Assembly (NCBI RefSeq): GCF_029457495.1
Contig: NZ_CP120361.1
Location: 1,690,001-1,754,000 of the forward strand
DNA from: Chelativorans sp. AA-79
Lineage (GTDB): Bacteria; Pseudomonadota; Alphaproteobacteria; Rhizobiales; Rhizobiaceae
Reading direction: 5' to 3'
Length of the DNA stretch: 64,000 nt
The notes beneath the pieces were generated by a model. The model had not been told where the DNA came from. It searched no databases and worked only from the letters and a program-made list of their open reading frames with translations. A program made the position numbers and the translations under genes. Shown in pieces: positions 35,009 to 44,500 of the stretch. The stretch's first letter is position 1, and the number at the start of each line of letters is the position of its first letter.

Positions 35009-36540
35009 CGCCCGGCACGCTGGTCCGTTTCGTTCCCGGCAGGAGACGACCGACCAACGACAGACTTGCAGGCAACCGCGCTGCCCTCCAGGTAAACCGT
35101 GCCATTGATGCGGATGCGCTGAAGCACCTGCTGATATCCATTGAGGCCCGTTTCCAACGTCTCAGGCACCTGAACGATTTCAGGGCGGCCAGAAACATCC
35201 GCAAGAACCTCATGGAGCACGCGGCCGGTGGCGGATGCCGGAAGAGGCAACCCCAACAGATGCAGGATGGTCGGGGTGAAGTCGCAGATTCCGGAGGGCA
35301 CGTCCGACGATACGCCGCAATCCTGGAACGCTGACCCCGCTACCACACCGACTGCAGCGAGCTCTTTCGGATGAAGACCGCCGTGAACACCGAGGCCGGG
35401 GCGGCGGTCGCTATCGTACCAGGCGCCGCCAATAAGCCCGAAGTCATCGACTTCGTCGTCGGCCCGGAAGCAGAAATAAGCGTCGGGCGCGCGCTCGTGG
35501 TCCGCAAAGACTAGACTGCTCGCGAGGCTGCCATGGGCAATCCCTTCGACGGCATTGCGCGGGGTTGTGAAGATCGGGCCGCACCAGGGCGCTTCGGTCA
35601 GGACTTCCACTAGACGACTGAGGTTCTTTTCCGAACGCTCGGCCAGATAAAGCGCGCCGACCTGTCCGGGCACGACAACGACATCCACGCCCGCGGCAGG
35701 CGCTGGAGCAAGTGCGAAACCAGCACCCTTCAACTCGTCGATGACGGAGACGCGGCTATGAGCAGTGATATGGCCGTGATCGGACACGATGATGAGTTGG
35801 ACGCCCCCGGCCTTTCCCTCAGCTTCCCACCAGTCGAGCACGCGGCCGAATTGGGCATCACAAAAGGAGATGATCTCGCGAGTGGCTTGTGCGCCTGTTC
35901 CATGAAAATGCGATGTGGTGTCCGGCTCCCCATAGGAAAGGATGGTGACGTCCGGCTTCAGCTTCGGCCAGACGAGATCGAGGAAAACCGAGGTAATCCA
36001 GGTCTGGCCGGTGAAATCGGGCTCGCCCTCCGGAGGTGCTGCCGGCAATGCGCCAAACTGCGCTTCGGCTTTGGCCAGCAGGTCGTTTGGGGTGCAGGTC
36101 TCTCGAAAATGCCCCGAAAACCGGAGATGTCCGAGCCCCTCGGCTTTGTGATTGAAGAGCCGCGTGGTCCCTGGCGTATTGGTTGCAAGCACTGCCAGGC
36201 TCTTGCCCGCGTTGTGGAGCAGTTCACCCAGCGTAGGGGACGTCATCAGGCCGCCATTGCTCTCGCGGTTCAAACGGTCGATGAGGGCCGCGTCGGCCGT
36301 GTCGACATAAAGCTGCGGCTTTGCGTTCCGTTCGACATATTTGTTTCCGACCATGCCGTGGGCGCTGGAGGTGGCGCCGGTGACCAGGCTCGGGAACGCG
36401 ACACGTGTTTCGCTCGGATAGACTGTTCGATGTCGGGAAAGCGTAGCGCCAATCTTTTGTACGCGAACGATGTTCGGCGTGAGTTCTGGCCCGATAAGAT
36501 CGGGGCGAAGCCCGTCGAAACTGGTAATCAGGAATTTCAC
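34936..36540 (-). CDS. Alkaline phosphatase-superfamily protein (nucleotide pyrophosphatase/phosphodiesterase-like)
   Basis: This is 534 residues with no signal peptide. Metal and nucleophile sites are visible: ITSFDGLRPD (Asp9), VYPSETRVAFPSLVTG (Thr45 as probable nucleophile), SYGEPDTTSHFHG, IVSDHGHITAHS and GVHGGLHPKE. These are the Asp/His/Thr set of type I phosphodiesterases and phosphonoacetate-hydrolase-like enzymes. Cytosolic location points to hydrolysis of a small phospho-compound. The last about 25 codons overlap the IclR gene and look unlike the family, so stop-codon loss and C-terminal extension are possible. It stands alone, and its job is unknown. Confidence 0.82.
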   Translation of the reverse strand: MKFLITSFDGLRPDLIGPELTPNIVRVQKIGATLSRHRTVYPSETRVAFPSLVTGATSSAHGMVGNKYVERNAKPQLYVDTADAALIDRLNRESNGGLMTSPTLGELLHNAGKSLAVLATNTPGTTRLFNHKAEGLGHLRFSGHFRETCTPNDLLAKAEAQFGALPAAPPEGEPDFTGQTWITSVFLDLVWPKLKPDVTILSYGEPDTTSHFHGTGAQATREIISFCDAQFGRVLDWWEAEGKAGGVQLIIVSDHGHITAHSRVSVIDELKGAGFALAPAPAAGVDVVVVPGQVGALYLAERSEKNLSRLVEVLTEAPWCGPIFTTPRNAVEGIAHGSLASSLVFADHERAPDAYFCFRADDEVDDFGLIGGAWYDSDRRPGLGVHGGLHPKELAAVGVVAGSAFQDCGVSSDVPSGICDFTPTILHLLGLPLPASATGRVLHEVLADVSGRPEIVQVPETLETGLNGYQQVLQRIRINGTVYLEGSAVACKSVVGRSSPAGNETDQRAGRQGARLSRARSCDISEAAALRTGA

Positions 36541-37026
36541 TCTGTGTGAACCTGCAAATTGCGCTACGGCGCTTTAGCGGGTCCACGCAACAGTTCTGCA
36601 ACAGTTGTCGATTAATGCGATTGTAACGTGCCAATTGTCGATAGATCGATTCACGGTGCAAAGGAGCATCTCGTTTGTGTCGGATCACCGAAGCAAGTCG
36701 GCATCAGATTCGACCGCATTATCGACGCATGCAGCAAACTCTTAAAGTAAGAGGCAGCATGAACCAGGGCAAGGGCCCGCTACAGACAAGTGCTGTGGTG
36801 ATCGGCAATGGGCGCGACTTTCCCGACCATCATGCGGATTTAACGGCGAGTTCCGTTGATCCTTGCTGTTCCCGCGTCCGGACAGCGGCGAGGGGAGGCG
36901 ATCTACGGTAGCATGCGGAACCGCAGCCCGTCTCCGGTTGCCGGATTCGGGCTGCCGTCCCGGCACCCCGAACAGAGATGTCGACAGGAATTCTCCCATG
37001 CCATTTCAGGCGGTCACCAATTGCTG
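36541..37026. other. Intergenic stretch without a recognised gene
   Basis: This is a stretch of 486 bases between the phosphodiesterase-like gene start and the arabinofuranosidase stop, both minus strand. A 51-codon plus-strand frame from ATG 36758 (MNQGKGPLQTSAVVIGNGRD) has an acceptable start but no recognisable family. TTGTCGAT occurs twice, at about 36606 and 36637, upstream of the phosphodiesterase-like gene, and could be part of its control region. Nothing else stands out. Confidence 0.35.
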
Positions 37027-38565
37027 TCAGCGTGTCCGCATGCGTATCACGGTCCATGACGCCTCTGGAAGCGTCACAACCACGGCGCTTCCGTGCACCT
37101 CGACGCCTGGCAGTTCCTCCGGGCGGACCCTGTCCGGCTCCCCCCTCGTGTTGGTCGCCTGAAGATCGGCGTTGTGCAGGGTGTGGGCGCGTTCAAGCGA
37201 CAACTCGCCGAAGCCGCGCGCGGTAACGTTCATCTTCATCGGCTCGTCGAGATGCCGGTTCAGCGCGAAGAGCGTCAGCGTGCCGTCACCGTGGGTAGCG
37301 GCGAGCTTCAGGTAGGGCACCTCTGGCAGCGGGAAGCGCAGGTCGTCCTTGCCACGCGGGTCGTAGTAGGTCGCCGAATAGGTCGGGCAGTCGACCTGAG
37401 CCGTCAGTACCGTGCCGTGGCCGAGATTGGCGAAGTCGGCGAAGGGCCAGAAGATCGTCTGCCGCCAGGCGGCTCCGCCCGGCTCTGTCATGATCGGGGC
37501 GATGGCGTTGACGAGTTGCGCGAGACAGGCGGCGCGGACGCGGTCGGCGTGGTTGAGCAGCGAGATGCAGGCGCCGCCGAAGGCCAGAGCATCCTCCATC
37601 GTGTAGACTTCCTCGAGGATCGGCGGTGCCACCGGCCAGCCTTCGCGCACTCGGGTGTTGCCGCGGCGGGTGCGATACCAGACGTTCCACTCGTCGAAGG
37701 ACAGCATGATGCGCTTGGAGGAGCGGCGCTCGGCGGCGACGGCGTCGGCGATTGCGACCACTTCCTCGATGAAGCTGTCCATGAGGTCGGGGCTGGCGAG
37801 GAACGCCGCCGTGTCCCCGGCATAGTTGTTCAGATAGGTGTGGAGCGAGATATACTCGACATGGTCGAAGGTGTGCTCGAGCACGACCCTCTCCCACTCG
37901 CCGAAGGTCGGCATCGTGCGGGAGGAGGAGCCGCAGGCGGCGAGTTCGATCGAGGGATCGACCAGCTTCATCATCTTGGCCGCCTCGGTCGCGACCCGGC
38001 CATACTCCGTCGGCGTCTTGCGCTCCATCTGCCACGGGCCATCCATCTCGTTGCCGAGACACCAGAATTTCACGCTATGCGGCTCCGGCCAGCCGTGCTC
38101 CCTGCGCAGATCCGACAGGGTCGTGCCGCTGGAGTGGTTGCAGTATTCGACGAGACGGCGCGCCGCATCGGGGCCCCGCGTGCCGAGGTTGACCGCGAGC
38201 ATGGGGTCGATGTTCGCCAAGCGGCACCAGTCCATGAACTCGTTGGTGCCGAATGTGTTCGGCTCGGTCGATTCCCAGGCGAGGTCGAGGCGACGCGGGC
38301 GCTTCTCGACCGGGCCGACACCATCCTCCCAGTCATAGCCCGAGACGAAGTTGCCGCCGGGGTAGCGCACGATCGTAGGGCCGAGCTCACGCACCAGCTC
38401 GAGCACGTCGCCGCGGAAGCCGCGGGCGTCCGCACTGGGGTGGTCCGGCTCGTAGATCCCGCCATAGACGCAGCGGCCAAGATGCTCGACGAAGGCGCCG
38501 AACAGACGCCGGTCGGTCTCGCCGATGGCAAAGTCGCGGTGGAGAAGAACTTCGCTGTGGGGCAT
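37027..38565 (-). CDS. Alpha-L-arabinofuranosidase, GH51 family
   Basis: This is 512 residues from ATG 38565, preceded by AAGGAGT. The GH51 core is complete: FGAFVEHLGRCVYGGIYEPD, VRYPGGNFVSGYDWEDGVGP, the acid/base Glu173 in WCLGNEMDGPW, and the nucleophile Glu292 in SFDEWNVWY. A beta-sandwich C-terminal domain follows. It releases terminal arabinose from arabino-oligosaccharides. No signal peptide is present, so it works in the cytosol on imported oligosaccharides. It is the last gene of the ABC transporter operon, 19 bases after the second ATPase, and this defines the probable cargo of the transporter. Confidence 0.96.
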   Translation of the reverse strand: MPHSEVLLHRDFAIGETDRRLFGAFVEHLGRCVYGGIYEPDHPSADARGFRGDVLELVRELGPTIVRYPGGNFVSGYDWEDGVGPVEKRPRRLDLAWESTEPNTFGTNEFMDWCRLANIDPMLAVNLGTRGPDAARRLVEYCNHSSGTTLSDLRREHGWPEPHSVKFWCLGNEMDGPWQMERKTPTEYGRVATEAAKMMKLVDPSIELAACGSSSRTMPTFGEWERVVLEHTFDHVEYISLHTYLNNYAGDTAAFLASPDLMDSFIEEVVAIADAVAAERRSSKRIMLSFDEWNVWYRTRRGNTRVREGWPVAPPILEEVYTMEDALAFGGACISLLNHADRVRAACLAQLVNAIAPIMTEPGGAAWRQTIFWPFADFANLGHGTVLTAQVDCPTYSATYYDPRGKDDLRFPLPEVPYLKLAATHGDGTLTLFALNRHLDEPMKMNVTARGFGELSLERAHTLHNADLQATNTRGEPDRVRPEELPGVEVHGSAVVVTLPEASWTVIRMRTR

Positions 38566-38584
38566 GGGATACTCCTTAAGCCTA

Positions 38585-39490
38585 TTATGACCGGGGTCGC
38601 GCACGCGTATGGGCAACGGCATCCCCGTCCGTCGCCATGGCCGGGGGCGGCCCTTGGCCTGGCCGGCGGGCAAGGCCTAGAATTCCCTCGCCGATGGTGT
38701 CGGGCGAGAGGACCGAGTCCTTGAGCAGGATGGAGTAGGGGTGCTGCGGGTTGTCGAGAACCTGCCGGGCCGGGCCGCTTTCGACCACCACGCCCTTCTG
38801 CATGATGATGATGCGGTCGCTGATGTAGTAGGCGGTGGCGAGGTCGTGGGTGATGTAGATGATCGAGACGCGCAGGTCGTCGCGAAGTGTCTTGAACAGG
38901 TTGACGATCGACATGCGCAACGAGGCGTCGACCATCGACACCGGCTCGTCAGCGACAAGCAGTGACGGACCGGGGATCAGCGCGCGGGCGATTGCCGTGC
39001 GCTGGAGCTGGCCGCCGGACAGCTCGTGGGGAAAGCGGCCCTTCACCTCGGCGAGCGACAGCCCGACCTTTTTCAGGGCGGCATCGGTGCAGGCCTCGAC
39101 CTCGGCCGTCGTCGCGGCGCCGGTGAAGCGGCGGGCGGTCATGAAGAGATAATGGTCGACCTGCTTCAGCGGATTGAACGCCTCGAACGGGTTCTGAAAG
39201 ATCGGCTGGACATGACGCATGAAGTCCATGCGGGCGCGCGAGCCGCGGATCGTGGCCAGGTCGGTGCCGTGGAAGCGGATGGCGCCGGAGGTCGGCGCGA
39301 TCAGGTTCAGGATCATTCGCGCCAGCGTCGTCTTGCCCGACCCCGACTCGCCGACGATGGTGAAGATCTCAGGCCGAGCGACCTCCAGCGTGAAGCTGAC
39401 ATTGTCGACGGCGTTGAATGCGCCCCGCGCGAAGAGGCCGCCGAAGGCGTAGCTCCTGGTGACTTTGTCAATGGCGAGGAGTTCGCTCAC
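38585..39490 (-). CDS. Peptide/oligosaccharide-type ABC transporter ATPase (DppF-like)
   Basis: This is 301 residues from GTG 39490, overlapping the previous stop as GTGA. It has Walker [11 protein letters not shown]-loop [11 protein letters not shown], signature LSGGQLQR, Walker [15 protein letters not shown] and H-loop ITHDLATA. C-terminal [20 protein letters not shown] matches the oligopeptide-transporter ATPase end, though a full OppF-type Cys-rich tail is lacking. It pairs with the ATPase encoded just upstream. The GH51 neighbour suggests arabino-oligosaccharide cargo. Confidence 0.94.
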   Translation of the reverse strand: MSELLAIDKVTRSYAFGGLFARGAFNAVDNVSFTLEVARPEIFTIVGESGSGKTTLARMILNLIAPTSGAIRFHGTDLATIRGSRARMDFMRHVQPIFQNPFEAFNPLKQVDHYLFMTARRFTGAATTAEVEACTDAALKKVGLSLAEVKGRFPHELSGGQLQRTAIARALIPGPSLLVADEPVSMVDASLRMSIVNLFKTLRDDLRVSIIYITHDLATAYYISDRIIIMQKGVVVESGPARQVLDNPQHPYSILLKDSVLSPDTIGEGILGLARRPGQGPPPAMATDGDAVAHTRARPRS

Positions 39491-40548
39491 GGCCGCACCT
39501 CCGCCGTCGCGGCGGCCTCCCGGGCCTCGGATGCCGGGCGGACCTCGGAGCTTGCGGCGAAGCATGCGACGCGGTGGCCCGGCCCAAGGGGCGTCAGGGC
39601 CGGGTTCTCGCGCCGGCAGATATCCATGGCGAGCGGACAGCGCGGATGGAAACGACAGCCCGGCGGCGGATCGGAAAGATTCGGCGGCGCCCCCGGTAGC
39701 GCCTTCTTCGGACTGAGATCGCCGATCCGCGGCAAGCTCTGGATGAGATGGGCTGTGTAGGGATGCAGCGGATTGGTGAAGATCTCACGGGTCGGGGCCT
39801 CCTCGACAAGGCGCCCCGCGTACATGATGCCGAGCCGGTCAGCCATGTTGGCGTGCACCGTCATGTCGTGGGTGACGAACAAGACGGAGGAGCCCATCTC
39901 CTGCTGCACCTCGCGGATCATCGACAGCACATCCTTCTGCACCACCACGTCGAGGGCAGTCGTCGGCTCGTCGGCGATGATGAACTCGGGCCGGCAGATG
40001 GTCGCCAGCGCGATTGTCACGCGCTGGCGCATGCCGCCCGAGAGCTCGTGCGGGTACGCCTTCAGGACCGCCGGAGACAAGCGAAGCCGCTCGAGGTGGC
40101 GCTCGACGATGTCGAAGAATTCCCGCTCGGGCCGGTTGATGTGGCGGAAGGCAAAGTCGACGAACGACTTGCGGATCCGTCGGACTGGATTGAGAACATT
40201 CATCGAGCCCTGCATGATGTAGGACAGATGCTTCCAGCGCACCCGTGAAACCTCGTCCTCGCTCATCCTGAAGATGTCGCGGTCGAGGAAGCTGTACCTC
40301 GCCGATCCGCCAAGGACATTGAGCGGTGGGCGGTTGGCGGCGGCGATCGTCTTGATCAAGGACGTCTTGCCGGAACTCGATTCCCCGGCGATGCCGTAGA
40401 TCTCATTCCTGTTGACGTGAAACGTGATGTCGTCGACGGCGCGGACCTCCCTAACAATGCCGAAATACTGCATCTGATAGTAGGCGCGCAGGTTGCGTAC
40501 CGAGAGTACGGCGCCGGCGGAGAACATGGGATCGTTGGCCGCGGTCAT
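39487..40548 (-). CDS. Peptide/oligosaccharide-type ABC transporter ATPase (DppD-like)
   Basis: This is 353 residues from ATG 40548, in an ATGA overlap with the permease stop. Walker A reads GESSSGKTS, with Ser in place of the usual Gly in the fourth position. The signature LSGGMRQR, Walker [13 protein letters not shown] and H-loop VTHDMTV are normal. The C-terminal oligopeptide-transporter domain has [20 protein letters not shown] with the Cys residues found in DppD/OppD. It energises uptake with the DppF-like partner. Confidence 0.95.
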   Translation of the reverse strand: MTAANDPMFSAGAVLSVRNLRAYYQMQYFGIVREVRAVDDITFHVNRNEIYGIAGESSSGKTSLIKTIAAANRPPLNVLGGSARYSFLDRDIFRMSEDEVSRVRWKHLSYIMQGSMNVLNPVRRIRKSFVDFAFRHINRPEREFFDIVERHLERLRLSPAVLKAYPHELSGGMRQRVTIALATICRPEFIIADEPTTALDVVVQKDVLSMIREVQQEMGSSVLFVTHDMTVHANMADRLGIMYAGRLVEEAPTREIFTNPLHPYTAHLIQSLPRIGDLSPKKALPGAPPNLSDPPPGCRFHPRCPLAMDICRRENPALTPLGPGHRVACFAASSEVRPASEAREAAATAEVRP

Positions 40549-41411
40549 CCCGCTCCCTTCCCCATGCGTGCGAGCCGGCTGCGCGGGTCGATGTACTCGT
40601 TCATCGACACCGCGAGCAGGAAGAGCGCAATGAAGGTCAACGTGATGAAGGCGGTCGGAAACACGAACCACCACCAGACCCCCGCGACCATGGCGCTGTG
40701 CTGGTTGGCCCAGAAGATCATGGTGCCGATGGTCGGGGTGTTGATGTCGGTGAAACCGAGCACCGAGAGCGTCACCTCAAGGCCGATCGACCAATTGATG
40801 TTGTTGAGCGTCGTGGAGAACACGATCGGCAGGACGTAAGGCAAATGCTCCCGGACGACGATCTCGCGCATCTTCATGGCCGAGAACACGCTGGTCCGGG
40901 TAAACTCGCGCGTCTTCAGGCTCATCATCACCGAGCGGATCAGGCGGGCATCGTAGGCCCAACCGAGGCAGGCGATGACGAGCGCGAGAAGCGCCCAGTT
41001 CATGTAGTCCCGCATCACGAAATAGAACAGGATCAGGAGCGGGAACAGCGGGATGACAATGAAGGTGTCGTTGATCGACATCAGCACGCGGTCGGTCAGG
41101 CCCCCCCGGTATCCCGCGATGAGCCCGACGATGAGCGAGAGCACCCGGCTGAGGATCGCCACCGCGAAGCCGAAGAGCAGCGTGTTCCTCAGCGCGAAAG
41201 TGAGCTGCCAGAACACGTCCTGGCCGCGCGAGCTCGTGCCGAAGGGGTGGGCCCACGATGGCGGCACGTCCGGCGGCACGACATAGATGTTGGCCGGCGG
41301 GTAGGGCGAGAAGGCCGACAGCGCCGCCATGCCGACGATCACCGCCATCAGCACGGCGCCGATCGCGAATTCGCGGTTGTAGCGGAACAGGTCGCGGAGG
41401 ATCTTCAGCAT
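40545..41411 (-). CDS. Peptide/oligosaccharide-type ABC transporter permease (DppC-like)
   Basis: This is 288 residues with about six helices. The N-terminal part includes [20 protein letters not shown], the DppC signature for the periplasmic loop (HPFGTDxxGRDV in relatives). The coupling region [20 protein letters not shown] contacts the ATPases. It is followed with ATGA overlap by the first ATPase gene and preceded by the DppB-like gene with a 9-base gap. Confidence 0.94.
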   Translation of the reverse strand: MLKILRDLFRYNREFAIGAVLMAVIVGMAALSAFSPYPPANIYVVPPDVPPSWAHPFGTSSRGQDVFWQLTFALRNTLLFGFAVAILSRVLSLIVGLIAGYRGGLTDRVLMSINDTFIVIPLFPLLILFYFVMRDYMNWALLALVIACLGWAYDARLIRSVMMSLKTREFTRTSVFSAMKMREIVVREHLPYVLPIVFSTTLNNINWSIGLEVTLSVLGFTDINTPTIGTMIFWANQHSAMVAGVWWWFVFPTAFITLTFIALFLLAVSMNEYIDPRSRLARMGKGAG

Positions 41412-41420
41412 CGGCGGGCC

Positions 41421-42425
41421 TCAGGCGAGTTGCACGCGTGGATCGAACACCGGGTAGAGGATGTCGATCAGGAAGACGGCGGCGGAGACCGCGATGATGG
41501 AGATCGTCGTCACGCCGAGGACGAGGCCGTAGTCGCCGGCATAGACAGCCGCGATCAGCAGCCGCCCGAGTCCCGGATAGCTGAAGACGAACTCGACGAT
41601 GATCGCGCCGTTGAAGATCGCGCCGAGGGTCATGGCGAGGCCGGTGACCTGCGGCACCAGCGCGTTGCGCATGACATAGAAGGGCAGAATCCGGCTGCGC
41701 CTGACGCCGCCGAGCTCGGCGTAGGTGACGTAGTCCTCTGTGACGACGTTGGAGACGAGCGCTCGCATCCCCATGAACCAGCCGCCGAGGCCGACCAGAA
41801 TGATCGAGACCGCCGGCAGGATCGAATGGCGCAGCACGCTGAGGACGTAGTCGGCGTTCCAGCCCCGCGGGACGTTCGCCGCCGCCCCACCGCTCGTTGG
41901 CAGGATCGGCCATATCAGGCCGAAAATGATCAGGAGCACGAAGGCGATGATGTAATAGGGCACCGGATGAAAGCCCATGATGATAACCCCGATCACTTTG
42001 AGCGCGCGGCTTTGGCGGAAGTAGCCGGCGAGGCCGCCCAGCAGGTTGCCGAGAACCCAGGCGATCAACGTGCAGGTGAGCAGGAGGCCGATGGTCCAGG
42101 GCAATGCCCGGCCGATGAGTACGGAGACCGGTGTCGGGAAGGCCGAGAGCGATGGCCCGAAATCGGCCGAGAGAATGCGCCCCCAGTAGGTGAAGTACTG
42201 CTCCATCAGCGGGTCGCCGGTGCCGTAGAGGTCCTGCAGCGCCTGGCGCATCATTGCGACCGACTGCGGGTCGCTCTGCCCCATGGCGGTCATGCCTGCG
42301 ATCATCTGCTCGACCGGATCGATCGGTGACAGGTGCGTGATGAAGAACGTCAGCGAGACGCCGATGAAGACGACGAGGAGGAACTGCGCGAAGCGCGTGA
42401 AGACGTAGATGCCGTAGCTGCGCAT
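41421..42425 (-). CDS. Peptide/oligosaccharide-type ABC transporter permease (DppB-like)
   Basis: This is 334 residues from ATG 42425 (MRSYGIYVFTRFAQFLLVVF). About six helices are predicted. It has an insert after helix 1 typical of DppB and a coupling loop around EDYVTYAELGGVRRSRILPF, then VMRNALVPQVTGLAMTLGAI and FVFSYPGLGRLLIAAV. It forms the membrane channel with the DppC-like protein. The binding-protein gene ends 68 bases upstream. Confidence 0.94.
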   Translation of the reverse strand: MRSYGIYVFTRFAQFLLVVFIGVSLTFFITHLSPIDPVEQMIAGMTAMGQSDPQSVAMMRQALQDLYGTGDPLMEQYFTYWGRILSADFGPSLSAFPTPVSVLIGRALPWTIGLLLTCTLIAWVLGNLLGGLAGYFRQSRALKVIGVIIMGFHPVPYYIIAFVLLIIFGLIWPILPTSGGAAANVPRGWNADYVLSVLRHSILPAVSIILVGLGGWFMGMRALVSNVVTEDYVTYAELGGVRRSRILPFYVMRNALVPQVTGLAMTLGAIFNGAIIVEFVFSYPGLGRLLIAAVYAGDYGLVLGVTTISIIAVSAAVFLIDILYPVFDPRVQLA

Positions 42426-42493
42426 CGGACCGTTTCGTTGGAGAACACAGGGGTGGCGGGACGGAAAGCCCGCCCCACCTGGTCCCACTCGGG

Positions 42494-44371
42494 TTACTCT
42501 TGGGTCGGCCGCAGCCTGACCATCATGTAGCGCGAGTTCCCCCAATTGGGAACGGGATTGGTATAGGGGTCCTGCGCTGTCGGGTAGCCAGTCCAGTAGG
42601 TCTCGTCCATCACGGTGAAGACGTTGTAGGCCATGAGCGGAATGGTCGGCATCTCCTCGACGGTGAGCTTGACGAACTCATGCCCGAGTTCGATCCCCTT
42701 CGGGCTGTCGAACTCCACTTGACGGACTTGTTCGATGATCTTGTCGAGCTCCGGCGACGACCAGCGCTGCCAGTTGCGCGGCGACTGGACCTCACCCGGC
42801 GGCGCGACGAAGTCGGAATGCCAGCTGTCGAGAAAGAATGACAGGTCGGGATGACCGCCCCAGGTCTCCACGCTCCAGCTGATCGCCGCCTCGAAGTCGC
42901 CGCCGTTGCGACGGGTGAAGAAAGCTGCCTGCGCGTTCTCGGGCGTCGCGTCGATGCCGAAGTCACGCCACTGCTGCGCGATCATGGTGCCGGCGCGGGT
43001 CATCACCGGACGGCCGTCACCCTCGACCATCAGCCGGATCGAGAAGCGCTCGCCGTTCGGCATGTACCAGTCGTTGCCTCGACGGGTGAAGCCGGCCCGC
43101 TCGAGGAGTTGCGCGGCCGCCTCGAGGTTCTGAGTCCACCAGCCGGCGCCGAAGGCGCGCATGATTTCATCCTGATCCTCCGGGATCTGGTCGCCCATGG
43201 ACGGCCGCAGCATGTCCGCGATCTGCTGCCCTATGGTCGAATCGTAGGGCCGGATCACCTGCTGGCCGGTGTCGATCTCGAACTCGCTCAGCCATTCGGT
43301 CAAGGGTTGGTGGTAGTACTCGGGATGCGTGCCCGTGGGCGGGATCTGAATCGCCGATATGGTGGCAGCGCCGCGATAGGAGGCCATCGCCACCGCGCGG
43401 ATGTCGATCGCCAGCGCCAGCGCCCAGCGCACGTCGCGATCCTGGAACTTTTCGTGCTGGTGGTTGAGGAGCACCGCGGGAAGCGTCGGATCGGGATGGG
43501 CGTAGGGAAAGCCGTCGAACCACGCCTTTGAGCTCGGCGCCTCGCGCGCGAGGGTGAACATGCCCTCGGGCGATACGTCGTGAATGATGTCGAGCTCGTG
43601 GTTCATCTGGGCGATGACGCGCCTGTCGGGCGGGCCGGGATCGACATAGGTCACGAATTGCGGGCCCGGCTCGCCGAAGCGGGCCAGCGTGGTGCGCTCC
43701 CAATCCTCGCGCTTCTGCCAGGTGAACCACTGCCCGTTCGGGTCGTAGCTGTGCAGCGTGTAGGCGCCGAGCGAAACGGGCGGGTTGAAGTTGAACTGCA
43801 GCGGATCCTTACCCTCGAAGATATGCTTCGGCATCATCCATGCCGCGTTCCAGCGGACCGTGAACAGGGAATGGAAGCGCGAGTTCGGCTGCTTGAGGTT
43901 GAAGACGACGGTGTAGGGATCGGGCGCCTCCACGCTCTCGACGTTGAGCTGATAGGTCGGGCTTCGCACCAGCCCGTTGTTGTTCATGTGCGTCTCGGCG
44001 GTGAAGACGACATCGTCGGCAGTGAATTCGACACCGTCGCTCCAGTAGATGCCCTCGCGCAGGCGCACTGTCATCTGCGTGAAGTCGTCGTTGTAGATCG
44101 GGGGCTCGGCCGCCAGCGAATTGTCCCAGACGCCGTCGAGGCCGTGGTCCGGGTCGATGTACCAGAAGGTGTCCATGGCGAGCTGGTGGAGCCCGGTCGG
44201 CTGGTTCGAGTTACCGGCCGGGGTCCAGATGTTGAACCAGTCCGGGTTGGCCATCGTCCCGTTCGGGTTCTCGACGATGAGGTTCTGGTTGCGTGGAACT
44301 TCCTGCCCAAATGCTGCGGTGCTGAAAAACACCGCACCTGCCAGTACGGCGAGCGATAGCCTCCGTGGCAT
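42494..44371 (-). CDS. Peptide/oligosaccharide-type ABC transporter binding protein (DppA-like, family 5)
   Basis: This is 625 residues with a signal peptide (MPRRLSLAVLAGAVFFSTAA, then FGQ). Family 5 features include MTVRLREGIYWSDGVEFTAD, DVVFTAETHMNNN, VVFNLKQPNSRFHSLF, and WALALAIDIRAVAMASYRGA. This is the periplasmic receptor of the operon. Members bind peptides or oligosaccharides; the GH51 enzyme at the operon end favours an arabinose-containing sugar. A promoter with a palindromic operator lies directly upstream. Confidence 0.94.
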   Translation of the reverse strand: MPRRLSLAVLAGAVFFSTAAFGQEVPRNQNLIVENPNGTMANPDWFNIWTPAGNSNQPTGLHQLAMDTFWYIDPDHGLDGVWDNSLAAEPPIYNDDFTQMTVRLREGIYWSDGVEFTADDVVFTAETHMNNNGLVRSPTYQLNVESVEAPDPYTVVFNLKQPNSRFHSLFTVRWNAAWMMPKHIFEGKDPLQFNFNPPVSLGAYTLHSYDPNGQWFTWQKREDWERTTLARFGEPGPQFVTYVDPGPPDRRVIAQMNHELDIIHDVSPEGMFTLAREAPSSKAWFDGFPYAHPDPTLPAVLLNHQHEKFQDRDVRWALALAIDIRAVAMASYRGAATISAIQIPPTGTHPEYYHQPLTEWLSEFEIDTGQQVIRPYDSTIGQQIADMLRPSMGDQIPEDQDEIMRAFGAGWWTQNLEAAAQLLERAGFTRRGNDWYMPNGERFSIRLMVEGDGRPVMTRAGTMIAQQWRDFGIDATPENAQAAFFTRRNGGDFEAAISWSVETWGGHPDLSFFLDSWHSDFVAPPGEVQSPRNWQRWSSPELDKIIEQVRQVEFDSPKGIELGHEFVKLTVEEMPTIPLMAYNVFTVMDETYWTGYPTAQDPYTNPVPNWGNSRYMMVRLRPTQE

Positions 44372-44425
44372 GCTGCTTCCTCCCTGACGTTGCGGCGCGT
44401 GTTATGCGCCTTTTCAACGGGCGTC

Positions 44426-44487
44426 AGCATATGTCCGAGGAGTTCTGAAGTCAACGAACGGAGCGATATGTATCAATTCAAGTGATA
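44426..44487 (-). promoter_or_regulatory. Promoter and palindromic operator of the ABC transporter/GH51 operon
   Basis: On the minus strand TTGACT (44449-44454) and TATGCT (44426-44431) are separated by exactly 17 bases, a good sigma70 promoter. Seventeen bases upstream of the -35 box lies TATCA-N7-TGATA (44471-44487). The same palindrome with the same spacing precedes the ArsR-like regulator gene (45527-45543). A site upstream of -35 fits activation as well as repression. Confidence 0.75.
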
Positions 44488-44500
44488 TAAATACCTTTTC

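Noticed and set aside
36758..36911. Small plus-strand ORF starting MNQGKGPLQTSAVV
   Set aside because: It has no recognisable family and runs into compositionally random sequence, so it was kept only as a note under the intergenic region.
40698..42329. 543-codon plus-strand open frame
   Set aside because: It lies antisense to the two DppBC-like permeases and encodes an Asp/Arg/His-rich product without family features.
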